Positions 1 to 8,234 are shown, counted from the first letter of the stretch. The stretch is 37,647 bases of DNA from JAXGPP01 sp964436865 (GCA_964436865.1 CAYTFK010000030.1:1-37647), one strand, 5' to 3'. Numbers and translations are program-made. Notes: a model not told the origin generated them from the sequence alone.

Positions 1-277
1 GACAGCCGTCCGCGCAGCACAGCACCGACTCGCAATCGCCGCAGGTCGCGCAACTTCCGCAATCATCGGGAACCGGTTGCTGCATCGCCGGATAGGCCAT
101 CGGTTGCGACGGCGCCGCCATCGCGCCCGGCGCACCAGGCGCGCCGTATCCCATGCTGTAGCCGGCGGGAATCATCATGCCCGCCTGGGGTCGGCCGTAG
201 TACTGCTGTGCGTCGATCAGGCGCGGCGATGCCAGCAAGGCTAAAGTCGCCGCGAACAGGGTCAGGTGGGCTTTCAT
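1..277 (-). CDS. Secreted Cys-rich protein, N-terminal part only
   Basis: The gene reads leftwards and leaves the window, so only 92 residues are visible. The ATG at 275-277 is preceded by a strong GGGAGGGG ribosome site. The product starts with a Sec signal peptide (MKAHLTLFAATLALLASPR..DAQ). A Gly/Ala/Pro/Met-rich stretch follows, and then a Cys-dense segment with the spacing CGSCATCGDCESVLCC. Secreted planctomycete beta-barrel proteins (the BBP7 type) often begin with such a Cys/Gly segment. That family assignment is a guess from the N-terminus alone, because the diagnostic barrel region lies outside the window. The Cys pairs could bind metal or form disulfides. The overlapping minus frame that starts at 377 has no ribosome site and reads as an Arg-rich shadow. 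Confidence 0.6.
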   Translation of the reverse strand, partial: MKAHLTLFAATLALLASPRLIDAQQYYGRPQAGMMIPAGYSMGYGAPGAPGAMAAPSQPMAYPAMQQPVPDDCGSCATCGDCESVLCCADGC

Positions 278-570
278 GATCCCCTCCCAGGAAATTCCGC
301 TTACCCGTGTGGATGAGTGGCCGTGAACGAGTTCTGCCGGTAACGGTGCTACCGGGCTTACCGGTTGTATCGCCCACCTCAATCCGGGTATCGAGAAAAA
401 TCGGAAGCGCCCGAATAGCCGACTTGATCGAAAGATCTTGCCAGGACTGCCCGGATTACCAGGAAGACTGCCTCGCATTCGAGGGACGCTCAGGAAGAAG
501 CGTCGTGGTCCGGGCGTCCGCTTTAGAGGGCGGCGCATTAATCGAATCGCCAGCCCGACGGGAGCGCTTC
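278..570. other. Intergenic region, no convincing gene
   Basis: About 290 bp lie between the start of the left-edge gene and the stop of the next minus-strand gene. Open frames here are Arg/Gly-rich and lack ribosome sites. An imperfectly spaced inverted repeat, CCGGTAA (337-343) and TTACCGG (358-364), could form a 7-bp stem with a 14-nt loop. No T-run follows on either strand, so it is not a clear terminator. Confidence 0.4.
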
Positions 571-831
571 TCAGGCCGCGCGGCGCAGCGGAAATACTTG
601 TGGCTCAGCCGACTGCGAGAGGAGCAGATTTCCCTGGTCGTCGTAGATTTCGACCCAGTCGCCTTCCAGTTGCCAAACCGCGCGGAAGCCTTCGAATTGG
701 AATGCTCGCCCCACGCAGAACCCGTTTCGTATGAGAACTTGCGTGGCCAGAGTGGAGAGATCCCCGTGCCCAAGTTCCGCCATGCATTCGGCGACGCGCT
801 CGTGGATGGAACGGGATTTGGCTGGATTCAT
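571..831 (-). CDS. Small conserved-looking protein of unknown function (86 aa)
   Basis: This frame encodes 86 residues from the ATG at 829-831. The composition is that of a real soluble protein: an amphipathic helical N-terminal half (residues about 5-35, with HERVAECMAELG) and a beta-like C-terminal half (residues 40-75, with FQFEGFRAVWQLEGDWVEIY). There is no signal peptide or membrane segment. I have an impression of similar short proteins in Pirellulales genomes, but I cannot name a family. The frame stays open further upstream to 954, but that extension is Arg/Gln-rich and looks non-coding. The ribosome site is weak (GAGCC). It is divergent from the small gene at 1077, and the shared upstream region holds a promoter. 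Confidence 0.6.
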   Translation of the reverse strand: MNPAKSRSIHERVAECMAELGHGDLSTLATQVLIRNGFCVGRAFQFEGFRAVWQLEGDWVEIYDDQGNLLLSQSAEPQVFPLRRAA

Positions 832-959
832 CGTGGCTCGACTGCATCGTGAATGGGGTCTGGCCCACAGAAGCATCGGCAGTTTGCGCTGCGGATTTCG
901 CTGCCATTGGCGCCAGTCGCAGAGTCCCGCTTGCCTGCCTATTCTCCGCTTCACGAATG

Positions 960-987
960 TTGACTATTGTACACATACTGTTATAAT
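960..987 (+). promoter_or_regulatory. Near-consensus sigma-70 promoter with extended -10
   Basis: TTGACT (960-965) is followed after 16 bp by TATAAT (982-987). A TG one base upstream of the -10 (979-980) makes an extended -10. This is the best sigma-70 match I found in the window. Transcription would start near 994 and run into the small gene at 1077. On the opposite strand, TACAAT (revcomp of 966-971) could act as a -10 for the minus gene at 831, but I see no good -35 for it. Confidence 0.6.
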
Positions 988-1076
988 GTATCTGACCCTC
1001 GCGAAGTAGGTTGGCCTTGCGGCTTCCCTGCTCCGCAGAACAAGGCTTGAAAACACCTTGCCAGCGAGGTAATGCG

Positions 1077-1283
1077 ATGATCTGTATCCCTGCCAAGGCA
1101 GAACGTAGAGCGGACGCAATGGAGGCGGCGGCGATCCGCGGAGGGGTCCACAGTATGGCCGAAGTGCTTCTGGAACTACTCCCCCACTACGGCATTGATC
1201 CCCCGAAAGAGCGTTTTCCGATCGCCGTTGTTTCTTTTTGCCGCGTTCGGTGCCAGGAACCCGGCGAGATGGTTACGACCTGA
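1077..1283 (+). CDS. Small protein of unknown function (68 aa)
   Basis: The chosen ATG has a GCGAGG ribosome site about 7 bp upstream and lies about 85 nt downstream of the strong promoter at 960-987. The product has 68 residues. A basic/alanine N-terminal helix (residues 5-22) is followed by a segment with a helix and a turn (SMAEVLLELLPHYGIDPPKE, residues 27-46), then a short hydrophobic strand and a polar tail with two Cys. The helix-Pro segment resembles short planctomycete proteins of unknown function. A TTG at 1011 would add 22 residues, but these are poor in coding character. Its role is unknown. It could form a divergent pair with the 571-831 gene. Confidence 0.5.
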   Translation: MICIPAKAERRADAMEAAAIRGGVHSMAEVLLELLPHYGIDPPKERFPIAVVSFCRVRCQEPGEMVTT

Positions 1284-1443
1284 AGCGGAGAATGTACCGG
1301 TAGCTTTCAGCATACTGCGCCGCTACAATGGCAGGCCGTAGGGGCGGCTGCCCCCGATGCATGCCTGGGATAGCAGGGAGTGCGCTCGCCCCTTCTCCGT
1401 CGGCTACTGCGATTCGCGGTGTCCCATAGGTGGAGGCGCAACG

Positions 1444-1725
1444 ATGGCGCAGAGGGTCAAAGACGAAGTCTTGGTTCAGAGGGTGCTCCAGCAACTCAAC
1501 AAGCGGGGAATTCGCACACCGTGCCATGTCTCGGTGAATGCCCGCAATGGAGCCGTCACCCTATCGGGCGACATTCAGTACGAAGTGCAGCGCAAGACGG
1601 CGTTGCATGCAGCCCGCGAAGTCGAGGGGGTTGCTCGCGTCGTCGACCAGTTGCACGTCAAAACGGCCGCAGCGGCGTGGGCCCAGCAAGATCGATTTGC
1701 CGCGGGCCGAATGCCGTCCGGATGA
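1444..1725 (+). CDS. Small BON-domain protein
   Basis: This 93-residue protein starts at an ATG with a strong GGTGGAGG ribosome site (1430-1437). Nearly the whole length is one BON domain (residues about 5-75). It has the expected alpha-beta-beta-alpha-beta order, the strand motif GAVTLSGDI in the middle, and the closing EVEGVARVVDQLHV. BON domains usually bind phospholipid or peptidoglycan-associated partners and are mostly periplasmic. This one has no signal peptide, so it may be cytoplasmic or membrane-peripheral. The last 18 residues (AAAAW onward) are a low-complexity tail. Two hairpins follow the stop codon. In-frame ATG and GTG codons upstream of 1444 lack ribosome sites. Confidence 0.8.
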   Translation: MAQRVKDEVLVQRVLQQLNKRGIRTPCHVSVNARNGAVTLSGDIQYEVQRKTALHAAREVEGVARVVDQLHVKTAAAAWAQQDRFAAGRMPSG

Positions 1726-1732
1726 CGAGACG

Positions 1733-1795
1733 GCGGCGGAATGCGCCGCTTTGCTGGTCTGCCAAACCGCGGCAACCTCGTGTCCCGAGGTTGCC
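1733..1795 (+). terminator. Tandem hairpins after the BON gene
   Basis: Eight bases after the BON stop there is a perfect 6-bp stem with a 5-nt loop (GCGGCG 1733-1738 / CGCCGC 1744-1749). It is followed by a perfect 10-bp stem with a 5-nt loop (GGCAACCTCG 1771-1780 / CGAGGTTGCC 1786-1795). No T-run follows, so classical intrinsic termination is uncertain. They may instead protect the mRNA 3' end. The rest of the 308-bp gap up to 2034 shows no gene. Confidence 0.4.
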
Positions 1796-2033
1796 CGTCG
1801 CTGAAGGTACAGCCGGATTGCGGTCAAATCTGGCCGAGTACTACTGCGGATTCCATTGCAACTCATTGTCCGCCAATGATTTGCGATCCTTCGCGGAACC
1901 GTAAGATGCCTCAGCGGCGGAATTTTCACCGAACTGTCTTTGCGTCGTGGGCCGAAATTTCGTATTACGGCGACTTTGCGGCCGCCCCACGAGGTGTGTC
2001 CCTGTACTACCAGCAACCGCGAGCACACGACGC

Positions 2034-2915
2034 ATGACACGTTGCCTGGCCACGGCCATTGGACGCAGGGATTGCCCGCTTTGCGGGTGCAGGGACGCCC
2101 GCATCCTCCACGAATTCTCCGGCGACGATCGGGCTGCCGCCGGTTGGACGCTTGTCGAATGCTCTTCCTGCTCGATGGCCTACCTTCACCAACGGGTGGA
2201 CTACGAGCTTCAATCGGAGCACTTCGACTGGGCCGAGAGCTTTCGTGCCGAGTCGCGCCGCCGCGACAGCCAACAACCGGTCAACCGGGCGCTGACACGC
2301 GGACTTTACTGGCTCCGGCGGGCCTACGGCCTGCAAGATGGCGACAAGACCGTGGCCCTGGTCCGGCGCCATCAGAAGCAGGGTCGGTTGTGCGATTTCG
2401 GCTGCGGCAACGGCCGATTGCTGGTCCGTGCGGCGCGGTATTTCGCGGTGACGGGGGTCGATATCTCGGCGCAAATGGCCGCTTCGGCCAGACGTAAGCT
2501 CCCGGGCGCCGAGATTGTCGTCAGCCCCATTACTGAAGCCCCCCTTCCGCCCGACTCATTCGACGCAATCACGATGCAGAGCTACCTGGAGCACGAGCAA
2601 GATCCGCTCATCGCGCTGGGGGCAGCCCGCCGAGCGCTGCGGCCTGGCGGTGTTGTGGTGCTGAAGACCCCAAACTACCAGTCGTGGAACCGCCGTTGGC
2701 GAGGCTGGAAGTGGTGCGGTTTTCGCTTTCCCGATCACTGCAATTATTTCGTGCCGCACACGCTTCGCTTGGCGCTGGAACTGGCTGGCTTTGAGGTCTT
2801 GCGCGGCGCGCTGCGCGATACGCTGCCGACCTCCGACAACATGTACTTTGCTGCCCGAAAGCCGTGCGACGCCCCACGCGCCGAAATCGCGCCTCCGCGC
2901 CGCATCGCGGTCTGA
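2034..2915 (+). CDS. Zinc-ribbon class I SAM-dependent methyltransferase
   Basis: This 293-residue cytoplasmic enzyme should transfer a methyl group from S-adenosylmethionine. An N-terminal zinc ribbon is visible as CPLC (Cys14, Cys17) and CSSC (Cys43, Cys46). The Rossmann methyltransferase core covers residues about 115-235, with motif I DFGCGNG (121-127), the acidic GVDIS (141-145), motif post-I DSFDAITMQSYLEH (174-187) and LRPGGVVVLKTPN (202-214). This order fits the Methyltransf_23 group with an N-terminal zinc ribbon, which includes enzymes acting on sugars, quinone precursors and cell-envelope substrates. The substrate cannot be read from the sequence. The frame is open back to 1947, but the ATG at 2034 sits just before the zinc ribbon. 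No ribosome site is obvious. The nupC start lies 25 bp after the stop, so the two may be co-transcribed. Confidence 0.85.
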   Translation: MTRCLATAIGRRDCPLCGCRDARILHEFSGDDRAAAGWTLVECSSCSMAYLHQRVDYELQSEHFDWAESFRAESRRRDSQQPVNRALTRGLYWLRRAYGLQDGDKTVALVRRHQKQGRLCDFGCGNGRLLVRAARYFAVTGVDISAQMAASARRKLPGAEIVVSPITEAPLPPDSFDAITMQSYLEHEQDPLIALGAARRALRPGGVVVLKTPNYQSWNRRWRGWKWCGFRFPDHCNYFVPHTLRLALELAGFEVLRGALRDTLPTSDNMYFAARKPCDAPRAEIAPPRRIAV

Positions 2916-2940
2916 ATCGCCACAAGGAAGGGCCCGCAAC

Positions 2941-4137
2941 ATGGAGCGGTGCGTGAGCGCAATCGGGCTCGTGGTACTGCTGGCGATTGCCTGGCTCATG
3001 TCGGAGAACCGCCGGCGCATGAACTGGCGACTGATCGCCAGCGGCTTGTCGCTGCAATTCGTGCTGGCTGTCTTCCTCTTGCGCACCCCCATCGGGCGGT
3101 CGATCTTCGACGCGGCGCGCGGCTTCGTCGACCGGCTGGTGAGCTTTTCCGATGCCGGCGCTGAGTTCGTCTTCGGACCGAATTTCCGCGACCATTACCT
3201 GGCATTCTCCGTGCTGCCGACGATCATCTTCATCTCCTCGCTCACGGCGATATTCTTTCACCTCGGCGTGCTGCAGCGGGTAGTAAAGGTCATGGCCTGG
3301 ATCATGGTCCGGGTGATGGACACCTCGGGGGCCGAGTCGCTCTCTGCATCCGCCGACGTTTACGTGGGAATGACAGAGGCTCCGCTGGTAATTCGCCCCT
3401 ATCTGGCCACGATGACCCGCTCGGAACTGATGGCCATGATGACTACCGGGATGGCGACGGTCGCCGGAGGCGTCATGGCGGCGTATGTCAGGATGGGAGC
3501 CGATGCGGGGCATCTCCTGACCGCTTCGCTGTTGGCGGCTCCGGCCTCGCTGGTGATCGCCAAGATCATGGTCCCTGAAACCGAGGCTTCGCCCACCAAG
3601 GGGACGGTCCGCGTGGAAATCACCCGTACCGATGCCAATGTGCTCGACGCGGCGTGCCGCGGGGCCTCCGATGGCTTGAAACTGGCGCTCAACGTGGCGG
3701 CGATGATGATCGCGTTCTATGCCATTATCCATGCCCTCAACTGGATGCTCACGCCGCTGCCGCACGTCGGCGGGGAACCGCTCACGCTGGAACGGTTGTT
3801 GGGCTGGATCCTCGCGCCGCTGGCATGGGTGTTGGGCATCGAATGGAAGGACGCCCAGGTGGTGGGAATGCTGTTGGGCAAGAAGACCGTTTTCAACGAG
3901 TTCGTCGCCTACCAGGATCTTGTCACCCGGCAGGGACTTTCCGACCGCTCGTTCACCATCGCCACGTACGCTCTGTGCGGTTTCGCCAATTTTGCCTCCG
4001 TGGCGATCATGGTGGGTGGCATTGGCAGCCTGGAGCCCTCGCGTCGCGCCGAATTGGCACGCTACGGAATGCGTGCGATGGCGGGTGGGGCACTGGCAAC
4101 GCTCATGACGGCTGCTGTGGCGGGGACTCTGCTGTGA
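2941..4137 (+). CDS. nupC: NupC-family concentrative nucleoside transporter
   Basis: This 398-residue inner-membrane protein belongs to the concentrative nucleoside transporter (CNT) family, which imports nucleosides with H+ or Na+. Family signatures are all present: the gate region (YVGMTEAPLVIRPYL), the second half-site (GKKTVFNEFVAY) and the C-terminal block (YALCGFANFASVAIMVGGIG). The length matches bacterial NupC (about 400). Hydrophobic segments are spread along the whole protein, and the N-terminal membrane helix begins at residue 6. The ATG at 2941 has an AAGGAAGGG stretch upstream. The open frame extends left to 2791, inside the methyltransferase gene in another frame, and that part is not protein-like. 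Its 3' end overlaps the convergent PfkB kinase gene by 35 bp. Transporter and kinase together suggest nucleoside salvage. Confidence 0.92.
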   Translation: MERCVSAIGLVVLLAIAWLMSENRRRMNWRLIASGLSLQFVLAVFLLRTPIGRSIFDAARGFVDRLVSFSDAGAEFVFGPNFRDHYLAFSVLPTIIFISSLTAIFFHLGVLQRVVKVMAWIMVRVMDTSGAESLSASADVYVGMTEAPLVIRPYLATMTRSELMAMMTTGMATVAGGVMAAYVRMGADAGHLLTASLLAAPASLVIAKIMVPETEASPTKGTVRVEITRTDANVLDAACRGASDGLKLALNVAAMMIAFYAIIHALNWMLTPLPHVGGEPLTLERLLGWILAPLAWVLGIEWKDAQVVGMLLGKKTVFNEFVAYQDLVTRQGLSDRSFTIATYALCGFANFASVAIMVGGIGSLEPSRRAELARYGMRAMAGGALATLMTAAVAGTLL

Positions 4138-5083
4138 ACGCGGTTTCATCCGCGCCATCTTCCTGCGCGGCGATCAGCCGTTTCACTTCGGCGAGGTGAG
4201 GAATTCCGGTCTGGCCTCCGCGCCGCGTCGCTTTGATCGCGGCCGTCGCGGAAGCGAGGACGACGCGTTTCGGCAGCGAATCTCCCCAGGCGAGGGCGGC
4301 CGCATACGCGCCATGGAATACGTCGCCGCAGCCTGTGGTGTCGATCACCTCAACGGGAAACGCCGGCTGATGGCGGCACATGCGGTCGTCACGGCCCATG
4401 TACCAACAGCCTCGCCGCCCACATGTGATCACCACCGCTTGCCGGTCGTCATTCCACAGGGCAGCCGCCACGGCGCTCGCGTCTGGTTGGCCCGTCAACT
4501 GGCGTCCAAAGCTCTCCGAGATGACAAGGTGGTCGACCAGCGCCAGGATCTGGGTAAAGGGGGGACCTGGATCGCGTTCAAAATCGGCCACAACGTGCAC
4601 CCCGCTCTCGCGGGCGATTCTCGCGGCCCGCAGCGTTCCTTCCAAGCCGTGGTGATCAATGAGCAACACCTGTGCTGCGGCAATGACCTCGCGGGGTGGA
4701 GCGTCATCCGCCGGCCCGATTTCCCCACCCAGACTGCAGAAGATGGTCCGCGTGTGCCGGCTTGTGTCCACAATGATGGTGGAATGGGCTGGTCGCGCCT
4801 CATCGCGGAACACGCAATGGCTCAGGTCGACATTCTCCCCCGTCAGCCGTTGGCCCACAAACTGGGAAAGTTCGTCGTTGCCTAGAACTCCTGCGTAGCT
4901 CACGCGGGCCCCGAGACGAGCCGCGGCGACCAGTGCGGTGCCGGTCAGCCCGCCGCAGTGGCGTTCTCGTCGCTGGACCTGAGACTTGCTATCGGCTGGC
5001 GGATAGCTCTCGACATAGAGCAACTCGTCGACGGCAACAGCGCCGAGGCCAATTACGTCCAAACGTGGAATGGTGGTGGACAT
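4103..5083 (-). CDS. PfkB/ribokinase-family sugar or nucleoside kinase
   Basis: This 326-residue enzyme should phosphorylate a sugar, nucleoside or similar alcohol with ATP. The ribokinase fold is seen from the N-terminal strand (DVIGLGAVAVDELLYV, residues 9-24), the GG signature (GGLTGTALVAAARLG, 44-58) and the C-terminal signature DTTGCGDVFHG with the predicted catalytic base Asp254. In most family members the first signature has Asn where this protein has Thr49. That position helps bind the substrate, so the substrate may be unusual. The start at 5083 (MSTTIP) is preferred over 5140 because the extra 19 residues are not family-like. It converges with nupC and overlaps it by 35 bp. A nucleoside kinase role is an inference from that neighbour. 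The last 20 residues are a Gln/Ser-rich tail. Confidence 0.88.
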   Translation of the reverse strand: MSTTIPRLDVIGLGAVAVDELLYVESYPPADSKSQVQRRERHCGGLTGTALVAAARLGARVSYAGVLGNDELSQFVGQRLTGENVDLSHCVFRDEARPAHSTIIVDTSRHTRTIFCSLGGEIGPADDAPPREVIAAAQVLLIDHHGLEGTLRAARIARESGVHVVADFERDPGPPFTQILALVDHLVISESFGRQLTGQPDASAVAAALWNDDRQAVVITCGRRGCWYMGRDDRMCRHQPAFPVEVIDTTGCGDVFHGAYAAALAWGDSLPKRVVLASATAAIKATRRGGQTGIPHLAEVKRLIAAQEDGADETAFTAESPPQQPS

Positions 5084-5624
5084 GTACAGCCAAAATTGAC
5101 AGCATAGAATGGCGCAATATGCCACAGCGGGCGCCAGCAATTCAGCATCAGTGTAGCAATCTTAAGTAGCTATTGTAAAGCATGTTACGTCGTTGGATCT
5201 GGCGCCGACCAGGCGTTGACCGAGGGAATCACCCGACGGCCATGTAATCGATCCGCCGCGGAGAGAAAATCCTACACTGCGCCGGTAGTCAACGCCCACT
5301 GTTTGTGGTACAAAGGTGGCAAAAGGGCACCAAGCCCGTCAACAATAGGAAGTGTCGATCGCGGCGTCGGATCCGCATTTGGTCAACGGCGTTCGATGCC
5401 GTACAGAGAGAGAAGGTGGGGGGAACGAGGCCGGAGTCGATCCCCAGGGCGCGTGTTGAGACCGTAGTCTCCGGTGCGTCAACTTCGGGACAGATTGGAG
5501 TATGCAGGATTGGATCGCTTGAAGGTGGTCCGGTCGTGCGCCGCTTTCAATCCTGGCCTCGCGCGATGCGGCGGCTCAAGGATCGGCGGCAGTTGTCTGC
5601 CAATAGGTCCGGAGGGTGTGTCGC
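5084..5624. other. Intergenic region between the PfkB gene and the alpha-CTD/sigma-4 gene
   Basis: About 540 bp carry no convincing gene, and short frames here are Arg/Ser-rich. The region should hold divergent promoters. A TTGACC at 5216-5221 has no matching -10 at the proper distance. A clear GGAGG at 5611-5615 serves the start at 5625. Confidence 0.4.
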
Positions 5625-8234
5625 ATGGGAAGAAACCGATATCCCCGCCGTGGTCATCGGATCGCACCGGCCACACTGCGCGAAATCCTGCAATCCCCGG
5701 TCCCGGCGAAGTACATTGCTCGTCCGGAAGACGCCTCCCTGCGGTTGTGCGACCTCGACGAGACCGCGTGGGAGCGTTTCGACGAGCCTGCATGCCGGGC
5801 GTTGGCAGGCGAGGTCCTCTCTGCGGTAGGGCGCGCTGCACGCATGCCCCTGTCGATCGGCGACCGCACGCTTCCTCCCCTCCCCGCTGGAGTGAAGCTC
5901 TCCGATCTGGAACTTGAGGTTCGCACGGTCAATTGCCTGGTAGCCGCCGGAATTCACGAGCGGCCGCAGGATCTCCAGGCGCTGCGGATTGAAGGCCTCT
6001 TGTCGCTCCGCGGTTTCTGGGTCAAGTGCCTGGTCGATTTGCTCACTTCGCTGGAACACGTCATTGACCATCCCGAGGCACGTCGGACGCTCCGCGACCG
6101 GGCGCCGAGCGTGCTCGATGCGCCGCGGGTGTCCGGCCACTACCCGCGTCCCGGCTTTCGCCTGGCCCCGGAATCGTTGCGCGAAATCCTCTCGGAACCG
6201 GCGCCGCAAGAGTTAGTGTCGGGAACGATATTCGAAGGGAAGAGGCTCTTCGAGTTGAGCGAAGAGGTATGGGACTGCCTGTCCCGCGAATCGATCCGCA
6301 GGCTTTCTGAGTTGATTGTCTCGCGCGTCAACATGAGCGGATACAACCGCCTCATTCAAGAGCGTCCCATTCCGAAGCCGCCCAAGGGCATCCGGCTGGA
6401 GGATCTGCGGCTGGAGAACCGCACATACAATTGCCTCCGGCGCGAGGGCTTTGCCCACAACCCCGATGAGCTGGGCCAGCGGACCGTGGGGCGGCTCCTG
6501 TCGATCAAGGCCTTTGGCGCCAAGTGCCTCGTGGACCTGTTGACGTGCCTGGAAACGCTGGCGGCCCGCGAAGGCAAGCTCGACGAGAAGCTGCTCCATG
6601 AAGCCCAGGCGCTGGCCGCCATCCCGGACGCCGCCGCCATCGATTTCAATGACCCCCGCCTTGGTCCGTTATTACGCACCACCGACAGCCAGGCCAACAC
6701 GGTCGCGGAGCTGGTGCGGCATGTGCTTGAGCGCCGTCTTGAGACGCCCGACCCGTTGCGGTTGTACGAGCAGATTGCCGAGGTGCGACGGCGGATCGAG
6801 CAACTCTCGGCGCTGCCTCTGGAAGAGGAGTTGATCCAGATCTTTTCGCCGACCGCCAGCGGCCGCGACCGTCAGATCGTAGCCGAGTACTACGGCTGGG
6901 ATGGAAGCGGCCGGCATACGCTGGAACAACTCGGGCAGAAATACGAGCTCAGCCGCGAGCGGATCCGTCAGGTCTGCATCTGGGCCGTGAAGCGGAGCCG
7001 CCGCACCCAGGTGTATTCGCCCGTGCTTGACCGGGTGTTGGCCTTCATCGCCGACCGCCTGCCCGTCAGTGCCGACAAGCTGCTCGAGGAGTTGCACGCC
7101 GCCGGCCTGTCCCATCGCCGCCTGTCGCTCGAGGCCGTGCAGGAAGCCGCCCGGTTTCTTGGCCGCGAACCAGGCTTCGCCCTGGTGGCCGTGGGCGACG
7201 GACAACTCGCCGTCCCTCCGGTTAGCGCCGCTCTGCCGCGGGCCATCATCCAGGCCGCCAAGCGGGCGGTGCTCAGCTACGGGGCGACGACGATCGCCGA
7301 TGTGGCCAACGAGATCCACGACCAGGTGGACGGCAAGGTCGATCACGCCCTGATCGAGGAAACGCTGTCTACTCTCGACGATTTCCGCTGGCTCGACCGC
7401 AAGCGAGGGTGGTTTCAACTCGAATCGATGCCGCAGTACGGGCTGCCGAACATGGTGGAGAAGATCCTCTCGGTCACCGGCCGCATCGATGTTATGAAGC
7501 TTCGCGGCGCGATTGCTCGTTACCGCCGCAGCGGCCGCAAGGTGCCGCCCGCGGGCGTGCTGATCGAGTTCTGCCGGCAGATGCCCGGCCTCCGCGTCGA
7601 GGGCTCGACGATCGTCGCCGACCCGCCGCGCGACTGGCGCGAGGTGCTCTCCGGCGTCGAGGCCGGGATGGTGCGGATTCTCGAAGAGCACGGGCCCGTG
7701 CTTGAGCGAAGCGCGTTTGAGGAGCATTGCATCCGCCAGGGCATGAATCGGTTCAGCTTCAACGCCATCATCATGTGCTCGCCGATCATCGCCCAGTATG
7801 GCCGCAGTGTTTACGGGTTGCTCGGCGCCAAGATCGATCGCCGGATCATCGATAACCTGACCGCGCGTCGCCCGACTGGCGGACCGGCCAAGGTTCTGTA
7901 CGACTTCGGCGAGACGGACACCGGACAGGCCTACCTGATCTATCGCCTGTCGAAAGCCGCCATCTCCGGGGGAGTAGTCACCGTGCCCGCCGCCATGAAA
8001 GAACGGCTCGAGGGCCGCTTCAGCATCCGCACCGCCGATGGCGCCGACTGTGGCACGCTGGTGGCCAAGAGCGGCTGCGCCTGGGGACTGGGACCGGTGC
8101 TGCGCAGCCAGCAGGCGAAGCCGGGAGGTTACCTGGTGATCCTGTTCGACCTCTCGGACCACGAGGCCCTTGTCCGCATCGGCGGCGAAGAGCTTCTCGA
8201 CATGCCACTCCACCACGAACAAGCCGCTATGTGA
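5625..8234 (+). CDS. Chimeric transcription-apparatus protein: two alpha-CTD-like modules plus sigma-70 region 4
   Basis: This is an 869-residue soluble protein. A unit of about 140 residues occurs twice (about 15-145 and 177-312). Each copy starts with an APxSLREIL-like helix and ends in a module that matches the C-terminal domain of the RNA polymerase alpha subunit. Copy 1 has RTVNCL (Arg100, Asn103, Cys104) and Lys134. Copy 2 has RTYNCL (Arg266, Asn269, Cys270) and Lys300. These correspond to E. coli alpha Arg265, Asn268, Cys269 and Lys298, which contact UP-element DNA. Residues about 395-462 match sigma-70 region 4, with TLEQLGQKY and the recognition helix SRERIRQV (443-450). Residues 470-800 look like several winged-helix segments, and the last 60 are beta-rich. 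Sigma region 2 and the alpha N-terminal domain are absent, so it cannot be a normal sigma or alpha subunit. The ATG at 5625 has GGAGG 9 bp upstream. It appears to be transcribed alone. A DNA-binding regulator is the likeliest role. Confidence 0.75.
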   Translation: MGRNRYPRRGHRIAPATLREILQSPVPAKYIARPEDASLRLCDLDETAWERFDEPACRALAGEVLSAVGRAARMPLSIGDRTLPPLPAGVKLSDLELEVRTVNCLVAAGIHERPQDLQALRIEGLLSLRGFWVKCLVDLLTSLEHVIDHPEARRTLRDRAPSVLDAPRVSGHYPRPGFRLAPESLREILSEPAPQELVSGTIFEGKRLFELSEEVWDCLSRESIRRLSELIVSRVNMSGYNRLIQERPIPKPPKGIRLEDLRLENRTYNCLRREGFAHNPDELGQRTVGRLLSIKAFGAKCLVDLLTCLETLAAREGKLDEKLLHEAQALAAIPDAAAIDFNDPRLGPLLRTTDSQANTVAELVRHVLERRLETPDPLRLYEQIAEVRRRIEQLSALPLEEELIQIFSPTASGRDRQIVAEYYGWDGSGRHTLEQLGQKYELSRERIRQVCIWAVKRSRRTQVYSPVLDRVLAFIADRLPVSADKLLEELHAAGLSHRRLSLEAVQEAARFLGREPGFALVAVGDGQLAVPPVSAALPRAIIQAAKRAVLSYGATTIADVANEIHDQVDGKVDHALIEETLSTLDDFRWLDRKRGWFQLESMPQYGLPNMVEKILSVTGRIDVMKLRGAIARYRRSGRKVPPAGVLIEFCRQMPGLRVEGSTIVADPPRDWREVLSGVEAGMVRILEEHGPVLERSAFEEHCIRQGMNRFSFNAIIMCSPIIAQYGRSVYGLLGAKIDRRIIDNLTARRPTGGPAKVLYDFGETDTGQAYLIYRLSKAAISGGVVTVPAAMKERLEGRFSIRTADGADCGTLVAKSGCAWGLGPVLRSQQAKPGGYLVILFDLSDHEALVRIGGEELLDMPLHHEQAAM

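Noticed and set aside
307..852. 181-residue plus-strand frame over the small gene at 571-831
   Set aside because: The first half has no ribosome site and no domain, and the second half is antisense to the more protein-like 86-residue gene.
1771..1795. 10-bp perfect hairpin considered as a CRISPR or attachment-site repeat
   Set aside because: It occurs once, has no spaced copies, and lies directly after a gene, so a transcript-end hairpin is simpler.
2608..4158. 516-residue minus-strand open frame opposite nupC
   Set aside because: The text is Arg/His/Gln-rich and lacks hydrophobic or catalytic patterns. nupC family motifs on the plus strand are unambiguous.
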